Shown piece by piece: positions 45,157 through 53,267 of a stretch of DNA of 64,000 bases. The notes under the pieces are model-generated. The model was not told the origin of the DNA. It saw only the letters and a list, made by a program, of their open reading frames with translations, and ran no database searches. How positions within the stretch are numbered: the first letter of the stretch is position 1; each line of letters starts with the position of its first letter. A program made the position numbers and the translations under genes. This DNA is from Segetibacter aerophilus (lineage in GTDB: Bacteria; Bacteroidota; Bacteroidia; Chitinophagales; Chitinophagaceae), in contig NZ_BJYT01000013.1 in the NCBI RefSeq assembly GCF_007991655.1, forward strand, positions 62,001 to 126,000, in the 5' to 3' direction.

Positions 45157-45969
45157 ATGAAAAGACTTCTAGCATTTACCTCTCTTGCGCTGTTGGTTAT
45201 AGGTTGTAAAAATGACTCTTCGAGTAGCGACAATACTGCGGCAACCACTACAGCTAATGCAGTTGCAGCTCCGGCAAACATTAATTATAACATTGTTGCA
45301 AGCTACCCTCACGACACGTCGTCTTATACCCAGGGACTAATTTGGCAAAACAATGCTTTGTATGAAAGCACCGGACTCGAAGGTGAAAGTCGTGTGATGA
45401 AAGTTGATCTTAAAAACGGTAAAGCAGAACAATCCATTTCAATTGATCCCGCTGTCTTTGGTGAGGGAATAACTATTCTAAATGATAAAATTTATGAGCT
45501 AACGTGGCAGAGCAATGTGGTGTATGTATATGATGCAAAAACTTTTAAAAAGATAAAGGAATTTGCGTGGGATCATGAAGGATGGGGCATTACTCATAAT
45601 GGAAAGGAACTAATCATTAGTACAGGAGATAGTAATCTCTATTTTGTAGACCCTGAAACTTTTAAACTATTAAGGATTGTGGGCGTTACCGACAATAACG
45701 GTCCTGTTGGAAATCTTAATGAATTGGAGTATGTGAACGGAGCCGTTTTTTCAAACATCTACCTCACAGATTATATTGTTAGAATTGATCCTTCCAACGG
45801 TCATATTACAGGTAGACTTGACCTATCGGGATTGCTGGAAAAATCTGGTAAGACGGTGAATAAAGACAACGGTTACGTGTTGAACGGAATTGCTTTCGAC
45901 AGCGTAAAAAACTCTCTTTACATCACCGGAAAAAAGTGGCCCTTATTATATGAGATGAAACTTAATTAG
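45157..45969 (+). CDS. glutaminyl-peptide cyclotransferase (plant/bacterial type), lipoprotein
   Basis: 270 residues. Lipobox VIGC (Cys17 in LALLVIGCKNDSS) and a low-complexity linker precede a five-bladed propeller of the glutamine cyclotransferase family. Diagnostic pieces are YTQGLIWQNNALYESTGLEG, ELTWQSNVVYVYDAKTFK, DHEGWGITHNGKELIIS and LNELEYVNGAVFSNIYLTD. It converts N-terminal glutamine to pyroglutamate on exported peptides at the membrane surface. Monocistronic, with a weak hairpin at 46009-46027. Confidence 0.9.
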   Translation: MKRLLAFTSLALLVIGCKNDSSSSDNTAATTTANAVAAPANINYNIVASYPHDTSSYTQGLIWQNNALYESTGLEGESRVMKVDLKNGKAEQSISIDPAVFGEGITILNDKIYELTWQSNVVYVYDAKTFKKIKEFAWDHEGWGITHNGKELIISTGDSNLYFVDPETFKLLRIVGVTDNNGPVGNLNELEYVNGAVFSNIYLTDYIVRIDPSNGHITGRLDLSGLLEKSGKTVNKDNGYVLNGIAFDSVKNSLYITGKKWPLLYEMKLN

Positions 45970-46095
45970 CAGTTTGAATGTTTATTTATAGTATTTACTA
46001 ATAAACGAAAGCCTGTTCAAAAGGCTTAAAGCTAATTTTTCTCTGTTAACTGTTCTGTTTACTTTTATCAATTATAACCTAACTCATATAACAAT

Positions 46096-46518
46096 TTGAA
46101 AAGCGGGCCGATCCTATTGGTTGAGGATGATATAGACGACCAGGAATTTATTATCGACGCATTGCAAACACTAGGAGTAGACAACCCTGTCGAGATATTT
46201 GACAACGGCCAAAAAGCACTTGATTACCTACTAACCAGCGATCAACAACCTTTTCTTATACTCTCTGATGTAAACCTTCCAATCATGAATGGTTTGCAAT
46301 TAAAATCAGAAATTCAGCAGAATCCCTATTTGAAGGACAAGGCAATACCTTTCATATTTCTCTCAACCAGTGCTGATGCTAAAGCCGTGTACGAAGCTTT
46401 TGAGTTGAGCGTACAAGGTTTTTTTGTAAAGGAAAACACGTACGACGGTATACAGCGGCAGCTAAAACAAATTATGGAATACTGGAAGTCTTCCCGCCAT
46501 CCTAACTCTACTCCGTAG
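46096..46518 (+). CDS. single-domain response regulator
   Basis: 140 residues from a TTG start; no ATG occurs before the first strand. The receiver fold is complete: ILLVEDDIDDQEFI (acidic pocket), phospho-acceptor D58 in ILSDVNLPIMNG, the Ser/Thr switch in FLSTSAD and Lys in GFFVKEN. There is no output domain, so it acts by protein contact, as in CheY/Rcp1-type proteins. No kinase is adjacent; the orphan PAS kinase at 12.6 kb is a conceivable partner, without evidence. Confidence 0.9.
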   Translation: MKSGPILLVEDDIDDQEFIIDALQTLGVDNPVEIFDNGQKALDYLLTSDQQPFLILSDVNLPIMNGLQLKSEIQQNPYLKDKAIPFIFLSTSADAKAVYEAFELSVQGFFVKENTYDGIQRQLKQIMEYWKSSRHPNSTP

Positions 46519-46595
46519 TATTTAAGTATGCGCGTGACATCAGCGCTATAGTTAGAGAATGCTTAAGCAAAATCGACAATTCAAAAGCTTCTTAT

Positions 46596-47654
46596 TTATT
46601 TACTAGAGTTAAATGCCACTACCCGTCGGTCTCTACTACTTTCGATTGCAGCTTCGATAACTCTGATAACGTCCAGGCCTTCTTCTGCTGTTACAGGGAG
46701 AGCTTCTTCGAATCTAACGGCTCTATAAAACTGGCTAAAATAATCGATGTAATTCCCTTGAGGAGGAGTTACGAGTTCTCTGACAATTTCATTGTTTCTC
46801 TCGGTATGTAACAACCCTCGACCATCTTCTGGCTCTATCCCCCACCCTTCACTATCCGGCGCTTTACCTGCAATCAAATCATTTTCCTGTATATCTGTTC
46901 TTGACTTAATGAATGAACCTTTTGATCCATGCAATACATAAGCTGGCAAACCTTCCCTTACCTGGTTGCTTGCTTTTAGAATGACTCTTTTTCTGTTATA
47001 ATAAAGGATCACTTCAAAATAGTCATCCACTTTTGATATGGGACGAAGGATAGTAAGATCAGCAAAAACGGCTTGAGGCAATCCGAAGAGTTGCAATGAC
47101 TGGTCTATTAAATGTGAGCCCAGATCGTAAAACAAGCCAGCGCCAGGTCCCGGAGTTTCTTTATGTAGTTTAGGACTTAATTGTTCTTTAAAACGATCAT
47201 ACCTTATTTCAACCTGGTTCGTTTCTCCTAACCAATTTCCCTGAACCACTTTTCTTACCAGTCTAAAATCGCTATCAAATCGCCTGTTGTGGTAAACAGA
47301 CATCTTCTTTTTTTGCTTTGCGGCAAGTTCAATCAATTCTATTCCTTCTGCAGTATTGATAACAAAAGGCTTTTCTACGATTATATGCTTTCCTGCTTGT
47401 AAAGCTTTTTTGGCGTATTCAAAGTGAGTAACATTGGGAGTATTGATGATAACAAGTTCGATAGCCTGATCAGATAGCATTTCTTCAAGCGTATCAAACG
47501 ATTTCACTTCAGGATAGAACTGCTGGGCTGTTTTTTTACTTCTTTCCCAAACGCCGTACAGATTGAAGTTTGGGTTAGCATGAATAAAGGGCGCATGAAA
47601 AACTTTACCAGACATACCGAAAGAACAGATAGCTGTTTGTAGAGGAATAGACAT
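46596..47654 (-). CDS. Gfo/Idh/MocA-family NAD(P)-dependent oxidoreductase
   Basis: 352 residues from the ATG at 47654 (MSIPLQTAICSFGMSGKVFH); a TTG at 47666 is less likely. The Rossmann fold starts with CSFGMSG in place of the usual GxGxxG. The EKP motif is present in HIIVEKPFVIN. The C-terminal domain carries GPGAGLFYDLGSHLIDQSLQ. Such enzymes oxidise or isomerise sugars or inositols. It lies just downstream of ligD with a repeat half-copy in between. Confidence 0.9.
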   Translation of the reverse strand: MSIPLQTAICSFGMSGKVFHAPFIHANPNFNLYGVWERSKKTAQQFYPEVKSFDTLEEMLSDQAIELVIINTPNVTHFEYAKKALQAGKHIIVEKPFVINTAEGIELIELAAKQKKKMSVYHNRRFDSDFRLVRKVVQGNWLGETNQVEIRYDRFKEQLSPKLHKETPGPGAGLFYDLGSHLIDQSLQLFGLPQAVFADLTILRPISKVDDYFEVILYYNRKRVILKASNQVREGLPAYVLHGSKGSFIKSRTDIQENDLIAGKAPDSEGWGIEPEDGRGLLHTERNNEIVRELVTPPQGNYIDYFSQFYRAVRFEEALPVTAEEGLDVIRVIEAAIESSRDRRVVAFNSSK

Positions 47655-47756
47655 ATTAATGATCAATTTTAAAAAATGTTGAAATGTACTTATAGAGCAA
47701 GTACAATTGGTTAAGTATTTAGGAAAGCTACATTAAGGCGTTTCAGACAAACGAAA

Positions 47757-47774
47757 TGCGACGCAACGATGATC
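47757..47774 (-). repeat. dispersed element, inverted copy 6
   Basis: TGCGACGCAACGATGATC on the plus strand; read on the minus strand it is GATCATCGTTGCGTCGCA. That matches the CATCGTTG-Y-GTC-R-C start of the other copies. Confidence 0.6.
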
Positions 47775-47834
47775 AATTGAAATACTAATGCAGGGTACCA
47801 AAATAAATGAAATAAACGAGTCCTGGACGCGACA

Positions 47835-49964
47835 TTATCCTCCGAGTCTTTCTATGCAACTAACCAAGTCAATCGCATTTTTCGCATCAAGCATTGGGGC
47901 AAACAGGTCGCCCTTTTTCTCAATTCGTTTGTGTATAGTTTTTATCGTGAATGCTTGTGGCGTGAGGCCCGACTTAACTTCACTCCAATCCAATGGCGTA
48001 GACACAGTTGCTCCTTTCTTTGGCCTCAAACTATATACGCACGCAATCGTTTGCCCCTTCCTGTTTTGGAGGTAATCCATATAAATTTTGTCTTTGCTCC
48101 TTTTGGTTAAACTTCTTTCGAGCGTAGTGAACTCCGGTATTTGCGCGCTTGCTAACATACACACAATGTTCGCAAAATCCTTTGCCTGGTCATAATTGTA
48201 TTTACCTCCAAGAGGCACGTAGATATGAAGGCCGGAAGCGCCGGAAGTTTTGCAAATACTCATAGCCCCGGCTTGATCGAAGATTTGTTTTACGACGTTG
48301 GCCGCTTCTATAACCTGCTCAAAAGTATTGTTGTCACTGGGATCGATGTCAATGATCAAATAGTCAGGATTGTCCAATGACTTCACTCTCGAATGCCACG
48401 GGTTGATTTCTATACAACCGAGGTTAGCAAGGTATACGAGCGTAGCTGCATCGTTGCATAAGATATAATCGATGTCTTTTTTTACAGAGTCGGAATACAA
48501 GGGAATATGCTTGACCCATGAAGGCGCTTCATCGCCGGCGTCTTTGTGAAAAAACCCTTTTTGATTAATACCGTTGGGCGTACGGAATAAAGACTCCGGT
48601 CTGTCTTTTAAATACGGGATGATAAGGGGCGCCATACGTTCGTAATACTCGAGCACTTCGCCTTTCGTTATGCCTTCATCAGGAAAGTAGATCTTGGTTA
48701 TGTTCGTCGCTTTTACTTGCGCCTTGCCAAACGTGTAGATTCTTTCTTTCTCATTCTTTACAACATCTTTTACGGCCGGTTTTTCTTCTGTCTTTTTTGG
48801 CTTATTGGCTTCGCTTTTTTTCGCTCCTTTGGCTTTTTTGATTTCCTCGCTCTTAGCTGGCGCCTTTGAAGCTTTTGAAGCCACTTTTTTCAAAACTTCT
48901 TTTTTTGGAGCAGCCTCTTTGACCGCTGCTTTTTTAGGCGACTTTTTAACCGGCGTCTCTTCTATATTTTCTTCTTCCTCGATTTCAACAGTGTCTGTAA
49001 TCTCCATTTTATTTGCATTAATAAATTGAGTGTTTACATCCTTTATGTCTTTGTCTTCTCTTAATCGTAAAAAAATTGGATGCCTTAATTTTCCATCTGA
49101 GGTCCATTCAGTAAACTTTATTTCACATACATATTTCGGTTCAACCCATGTGACCGGCATATTGGTTTTTACCTTTTCAGCAAATGGCGATTTTTCTATG
49201 ATTAATGGTTGAAGCTTCGCTGAAATCTCTTTTAACAAAGAAGTGTCAAAGCCTGAACCTGTGTGACCGATGTAGGTAAGTTTACCGTCTACAAAACTTC
49301 CTAAGACCAATGCTCCAAAATATTTTCTTCCACCTCTTGGAGCAGTGAAGCCTGCAATGATTGCTTCGTCTGACTTATGGTGTTTTATCTTGAGCCAATC
49401 TGCAGATCGGTTACCGGGATAATATTCGCTACTCTTTTTTTTAGCCATCATTCCCTCAAGATTTCTTTGTTTTATTATTTCAAAAAAATCTTCCCCTCTT
49501 TCTTCTATATGATCGCTGTACTTAATTACGTCATCCTTCGGAAGCGTTTCTTCAAGCAATTTCTTTCTTTCAATTAATGGAGTACTATAGAGTTTTTTTC
49601 CATTCAATTCAAGCAGATCAAAAATGTAATACTGCAAGGGATAGTTTCTGAACTGTTCGTAGTGCTGCAGCTTCTGGAAGTCCGGGTTGCCCTCTTCATT
49701 TAAAACCACTACTTCCCCGTCGAAAACCGCATTTACTTTTAGTTTTGAAAGCGCATCTACAACATCCGGGTAGTTAGAAAGAAATGAGTTGCCGTTACGC
49801 GAATACAACTTGACTTTGCCTTTGTTAACCTCAGCGATAGCGCGATACCCATCCCATTTCATTTCATAAATCCAGTCCTCCTTCGAGAACGGGGTATCTG
49901 TATCTTTTGCCAGCATTGCCGGAATGAATTCTTCTAGCTTCCTTGTTGAGGTAGTATCAGCCAT
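47835..49964 (-). CDS. ligD: LigD: ATP-dependent DNA ligase plus primase-polymerase domain
   Basis: 709 residues. The ligase domain is at about 1-310, with nucleophile K36 in EMKWDGYRA, then EGMMAKKKSSEYYPGNRSAD and YVCEIKFTEWTSDGKLRHP. A Lys/Ala/Glu-rich, histone-H1-like linker follows at about 325-410 (PKKAAVKEAAPKKEVLKKV). The polymerase domain is at about 420-709 (SLFRTPNGINQKGFFHKDAG, YLIIDIDPSD). It fills and seals double-strand breaks together with Ku. The usual third LigD domain, the 3'-phosphoesterase, is encoded separately in the gene immediately upstream; the two overlap by 1 nt (TGATG). Confidence 0.96.
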   Translation of the reverse strand: MADTTSTRKLEEFIPAMLAKDTDTPFSKEDWIYEMKWDGYRAIAEVNKGKVKLYSRNGNSFLSNYPDVVDALSKLKVNAVFDGEVVVLNEEGNPDFQKLQHYEQFRNYPLQYYIFDLLELNGKKLYSTPLIERKKLLEETLPKDDVIKYSDHIEERGEDFFEIIKQRNLEGMMAKKKSSEYYPGNRSADWLKIKHHKSDEAIIAGFTAPRGGRKYFGALVLGSFVDGKLTYIGHTGSGFDTSLLKEISAKLQPLIIEKSPFAEKVKTNMPVTWVEPKYVCEIKFTEWTSDGKLRHPIFLRLREDKDIKDVNTQFINANKMEITDTVEIEEEENIEETPVKKSPKKAAVKEAAPKKEVLKKVASKASKAPAKSEEIKKAKGAKKSEANKPKKTEEKPAVKDVVKNEKERIYTFGKAQVKATNITKIYFPDEGITKGEVLEYYERMAPLIIPYLKDRPESLFRTPNGINQKGFFHKDAGDEAPSWVKHIPLYSDSVKKDIDYILCNDAATLVYLANLGCIEINPWHSRVKSLDNPDYLIIDIDPSDNNTFEQVIEAANVVKQIFDQAGAMSICKTSGASGLHIYVPLGGKYNYDQAKDFANIVCMLASAQIPEFTTLERSLTKRSKDKIYMDYLQNRKGQTIACVYSLRPKKGATVSTPLDWSEVKSGLTPQAFTIKTIHKRIEKKGDLFAPMLDAKNAIDLVSCIERLGG

Positions 49965-50578
49965 CAGGGCTTTTTTTTTGCCTGTTTGTCATCCAACCTA
50001 TTAATAGCAAGCCATTTGTTTATAGGAGAGTTTTTAGGAGTGTTTTCTTCACTGTTATAATCTTCTTGTACCGCAAAGCTGTCGTTGTGTTTTATCAACA
50101 ACCAACTGTTTGAGTTGCTGCCTTTTAACCTTACGAGCGCAAACTCGCCCTTCAATTTCTTCCCGTGCAAGACGAACTTCAGGTTGCCTGCTTCAAGGCC
50201 GGCTTTTAAAAGCTTTTCATTTTCTTTGGAGGAGCCCTTGTCTTGTATAGCAGTATAGGTACCACTGTCCCATATTTCAACAATGCCTGCGCCATAGTTT
50301 CCTTCAGGGATGACTCCTGCAAAATCTTTGTAATCATACGGATGGTCCTCCACCATCATAGCCAATCGTTTGTCATGAGGGTTAAGACTTGGTCCTTTAG
50401 GTACTGCCCAACTTTTTAGCACCCCATCCATTTCCAATCGAAAATCGTAGTGCAAATGCGAAGCCTTATGGCGTTGGACTACAAACGCAAGCGTATCGTC
50501 TTTGCTATTATTTTTCTTACCGGATGGTTCAGATGTTTGCTTAAAATCTCTTTTGGTATTGTAGGTGGCTAAACTCAT
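49964..50578 (-). CDS. stand-alone LigD-type 3'-phosphoesterase
   Basis: 204 residues. The phosphoesterase domain is recognised by FVVQRHKASHLHYDFRLEMD, SWAVPKGPSLNPHDKRLAMM and IPEGNYGAGIVEIWDSGTY. The His and Asp/Glu metal residues (HLHYDFRLE, KGPS, EDHPYDY) are present. It trims 3'-phosphates and ribonucleotides at broken DNA ends. It is normally fused within LigD; here it is a separate protein in the operon Ku-phosphoesterase-ligD, with 2 bp after Ku and a 1-nt overlap with ligD. The basic N-terminus (TKRDFKQTSEPSGKKNNSKD) may help DNA binding. Confidence 0.93.
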   Translation of the reverse strand: MSLATYNTKRDFKQTSEPSGKKNNSKDDTLAFVVQRHKASHLHYDFRLEMDGVLKSWAVPKGPSLNPHDKRLAMMVEDHPYDYKDFAGVIPEGNYGAGIVEIWDSGTYTAIQDKGSSKENEKLLKAGLEAGNLKFVLHGKKLKGEFALVRLKGSNSNSWLLIKHNDSFAVQEDYNSEENTPKNSPINKWLAINRLDDKQAKKKP

Positions 50579-50580
50579 TG

Positions 50581-51357
50581 TTATGAAGCTTTCTTTTTCT
50601 TAGTACTTAAACTTGCTTTTAATTGAGACATTAAATCCTCTGTTGCGCTGTGAACTACTTTCATTTTTCCTGGGGCAGGTTTCGCACCCTTCGATTTTGC
50701 CTCTATTACCTTCATCAACTCCTCGGTGTAGGTATCTTTGAAAGCAGTGATGTCGAACTTAGAAGTTAACTGATCAATTAAAGATATAGCCATATCCAGC
50801 TCTGCCTTTTTTATTTCGGGCGCATCAGGAAGTGCCAGTTGATTAGGATCCCGAATTTCTTCGGCAAACCGTATCCGGTTTAAAATGATAACCTTATCTC
50901 GCGGTCGTAAGATTGCCAGTCCTTCCTTATTACGCATTACGAACGTGGCGATGCCTACTTTCTTTGTCTTAAGCAGCGCCGCTCTCAACAACGCATATGC
51001 TCTTGTACCACTTTTATCCGGTTCTAAATAATACGGTGTTTCAAAATAGACGCTGTCAATTTCCTCTTCTTTTACAAAGTCTGAAATTTCAATTGTCTTT
51101 GTTTTTTTTGCATTGGCAGCTTCAAAATCTTTCTCGTCCAAGATCACGTATTTATCGCCAATCTTATATCCTTTTACAATCGCGTCCCAATCAACAGGCT
51201 TTTGAGACTTTTCATTGATACGCTGGTACTTAATCCTCGAAAGATCATTCTTATCAAGCATGTCAAGGTTCAATTCGCTACGTTCAGTGGCACTGTACAT
51301 TTTTACGGGAATGTTCACCAATCCAAATCCGATTGCTCCCGTCCAAATAGGTCTCAT
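50581..51357 (-). CDS. ku: bacterial Ku protein
   Basis: 258 residues, the standard bacterial Ku length. The start [20 protein letters not shown] is diagnostic, followed by [20 protein letters not shown] and [20 protein letters not shown]. The dimer forms a ring that threads onto DNA ends and recruits LigD. The C-terminus ends in a basic Lys-rich tail ([10 protein letters not shown]), common in Ku. It is first in the operon; copy 3 of the dispersed element is 74 bp upstream. Confidence 0.97.
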   Translation of the reverse strand: MRPIWTGAIGFGLVNIPVKMYSATERSELNLDMLDKNDLSRIKYQRINEKSQKPVDWDAIVKGYKIGDKYVILDEKDFEAANAKKTKTIEISDFVKEEEIDSVYFETPYYLEPDKSGTRAYALLRAALLKTKKVGIATFVMRNKEGLAILRPRDKVIILNRIRFAEEIRDPNQLALPDAPEIKKAELDMAISLIDQLTSKFDITAFKDTYTEELMKVIEAKSKGAKPAPGKMKVVHSATEDLMSQLKASLSTKKKKAS

Positions 51358-51817
51358 AATGTTACTTTTTTTATTGATGAATTAAAGGAGAGTAAGTATG
51401 TCACCTGCTGTTGCTCATCGTTCGTCTCCTGTTGTGTCACTCACTTCGGCTCAATCTTTCCACTTCATCAAAAGTTTTATTTTCTATTACCTCTCCACTT
51501 ACTAAACTCTCATTAATAGGGAGTTATGTAAATACAATGAAAGTTTCGTGCCTTTTCTAAACAAACGAAAGAATAGCATATAAAAAGTTTCTTAAAGACA
51601 TTCGAGGAAAATAGTCTACAGCTTTCTTTTTATTTCATTTACAATCATTTACAAAGACAATCGATGTTATATTCATTCAAAAAATATTATTATTGCAACT
51701 TAAAATCATAACGAATGTTATTAGATCTGTTTTACTTATTTTGTTGTTAATGGCATGGTTTTATAACTAATTTATTAACTTTCTTTCTCCAGTTCACTCT
51801 TTAAATTTTTTATTCAA
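51358..51817. other. intergenic region between Ku operon and Asp-rich gene
   Basis: 460 bp between divergent genes, AT-rich. It holds repeat copy 3 (51431-51450). I see no coding remnant. Promoters for both directions are expected here. Confidence 0.5.
51431..51450 (+). repeat. dispersed 20-bp element, copy 3
   Basis: GTTGTGTCACTCACTTCGGC; the first 16 positions match copy 2. Confidence 0.7.
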
Positions 51818-52099
51818 ATGATAACAACCAACACTCGAAACAATGAAACCGGCGTAACTAGCGGTGACGAAAATTTTCTTACTAATACTGGTTTTTTCAC
51901 CTCTGCATTATCAGTCGATGATGATGATTTAGATGAAGACGATGATATTGATGATGACGACGATGACCTTGATGATGTAGATGATTTAGATATTGATGAA
52001 GTAGATGAAACTGCTGCAGAGCCTGTTATTGATGATGCAGATTTAGATGACGATCTTGACCTGGACGAAGATGACGATGACGACGAAGATGATCTTTAA
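51818..52099 (+). CDS. extremely Asp-rich small protein
   Basis: 93 residues. After an ordinary N-terminus (MITTNTRNNETGVTSGDENF), residues about 33-93 are almost entirely Asp, Glu, Leu, Ile and Val. Runs such as DDDDLDEDDDIDDDDDDL recur. The net charge is strongly negative, with no signal peptide or catalytic motif. Such a chain could bind Ca/Mg or basic partners such as the Lys-rich tails encoded nearby, which is inference. An 18-bp hairpin 12 bp after the stop supports a real transcript. The family is not recognised. Confidence 0.7.
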   Translation: MITTNTRNNETGVTSGDENFLTNTGFFTSALSVDDDDLDEDDDIDDDDDDLDDVDDLDIDEVDETAAEPVIDDADLDDDLDLDEDDDDDEDDL

Positions 52100-52111
52100 T
52101 TAGTGATTTAT

Positions 52112-52151
52112 AAAACGAAGAGGCGATCTAAAAAGATCGCCTCTTCGTTTT
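52112..52151. terminator. bidirectional 18-bp stem terminator
   Basis: A perfect 18-bp stem (52112-52129 with 52134-52151) and 4-nt loop, A-rich on the left and T-rich on the right. It serves the convergent Asp-rich and CinA-like genes. Confidence 0.85.
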
Positions 52152-52172
52152 ATATCAAACTCAGATGTCAGT

Positions 52173-52667
52173 CTACTTTTTGCCAAATTCCAAATGTTGC
52201 CGAATTTTATTGACAACCTGTTTTGCATAATCAATCTGCACTTCATAAGGAAGTTGTTCCGGCGCGGACAGTCTATCAGCTACAACAACCTGTCCTTTAT
52301 AGGCCAATGAAAAGTAGGCAAAGAGGCCTTCTTTTTCGCACTCAGGTACAACAGATGCATAGCCTGTAATACCAATTCCATAATCACTCGAAAACATTTT
52401 ACTTACTTCAATGGCCATCGTATCTGCAATTCTAGCCGCTACACAGTTGACCTTTCCACCCAATATTGGATCGATGTGTAAATGCCTTGCTTTCTGACCA
52501 ATGTTGTAGGCAGTTATTCCTCCCTGGAAATATTTTGAGGCATCGATGCCTGCTGAAAATGCTGCCTGTAAATGACCAGCCGTCACGCTTTCTGCGGCAG
52601 CAATTGTTTCTTCCCTTTCTATTAAAATATCCTTTACGGCATTTATTGCTTCTTCATTATAGATCAT
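52173..52667 (-). CDS. CinA-like nicotinamide-nucleotide amidohydrolase domain protein
   Basis: 164 residues, the size of a stand-alone PncC domain. AAAESVTAGHLQAAFSAG is the family's signature start. FQGGITAYNIGQKARHL and YGIGITGYASVVPE follow. It deamidates nicotinamide mononucleotide to nicotinate mononucleotide in NAD salvage; some members are linked to competence. Lies between the Asp-rich and Gly/Asn-rich protein genes. Confidence 0.88.
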   Translation of the reverse strand: MIYNEEAINAVKDILIEREETIAAAESVTAGHLQAAFSAGIDASKYFQGGITAYNIGQKARHLHIDPILGGKVNCVAARIADTMAIEVSKMFSSDYGIGITGYASVVPECEKEGLFAYFSLAYKGQVVVADRLSAPEQLPYEVQIDYAKQVVNKIRQHLEFGKK

Positions 52668-52694
52668 AATAATATTGCCCCTTTCTTGTTAAAG

Positions 52695-52734
52695 AAAAAG
52701 TGCAGAGCTAAACATTTGCAGCCCTGCACTTTTT
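52695..52734 (-). terminator. terminator of the Gly/Asn-rich protein gene
   Basis: AAAAAGTGCAG pairs with CTGCACTTTTT (52695-52705 with 52724-52734). On the minus strand the stem ends in TTTTTCTTT, 17 bp after the stop. Confidence 0.75.
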
Positions 52735-52750
52735 TGCTTACGCTTATTAG

Positions 52751-53062
52751 TTATTGCTGTGTTGCGCTGCCTTCATGTTTTGATGCCGCATTGTCTACGC
52801 TTCCATCAGGTCCTAGTCCACTTCCGGCTTTAGAACCATCACTTGCACCTCCCCCTGTGTCTCCAGGCACAGTTGCAGGACCACCATCATGCCCGTGCTT
52901 AGAATATTTTTCGCTGTCCGCATCGTTACTGCTGCCAATAATGCCCATATTTCCTCCTATGGTACCATTATTCATATTTCCATGATCCTGGTCTCTTTCC
53001 GCATTACTTTCAGCATTTCCAGCATTGTTTTGCTGTTCTTGAAATTTATCTTCATTAGCCAT
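52751..53062 (-). CDS. Gly/Asn-rich hydrophilic protein
   Basis: 103 residues, highly hydrophilic and disordered-looking (NNAGNAESNAERDQDHGNMN, then DTGGGASDGSKAGSGLGPDG). It lacks Cys, Trp and hydrophobic segments. This composition is typical of desiccation- or stress-related hydrophilins, but no family motif is present. A ribosome binding site (AGGAGGT) at about 53068-53074 on the minus strand is strong for this genome and supports the start. Confidence 0.65.
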   Translation of the reverse strand: MANEDKFQEQQNNAGNAESNAERDQDHGNMNNGTIGGNMGIIGSSNDADSEKYSKHGHDGGPATVPGDTGGGASDGSKAGSGLGPDGSVDNAASKHEGSATQQ

Positions 53063-53211
53063 AGATACCTCCTGTTAATTTTATTAATAATATTATTGTT
53101 AGAGAAAATTCATGCCACTAGTTTCTGGATCGGCAAATGCAGAAATGCATCTTCCTTAACTTTTTTCAACCCTGTAGTTTAAATGTTTCCAGACCATTTT
53201 CGAAAAACTGA

Positions 53212-53257
53212 TATAAAAGAAAGAGGACGGAAATATTTCCGTCCTCTTTCTTTTATA
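53212..53257. terminator. 46-bp perfect palindrome, terminator of the DUF892 gene
   Basis: The sequence is self-complementary from 53212 to 53257 with its centre at 53234/53235 and no unpaired loop. It lies 11 bp after the stop of the DUF892 gene and is T-rich at both ends. Confidence 0.75.
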
Positions 53258-53267
53258 AACCCCAAAA

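Noticed and set aside
48740-48980. Antisense frame rich in Ala/Phe/Ser opposite the LigD linker
   Set aside because: It is the reverse translation of the Lys/Ala-rich linker codons, a composition artefact.
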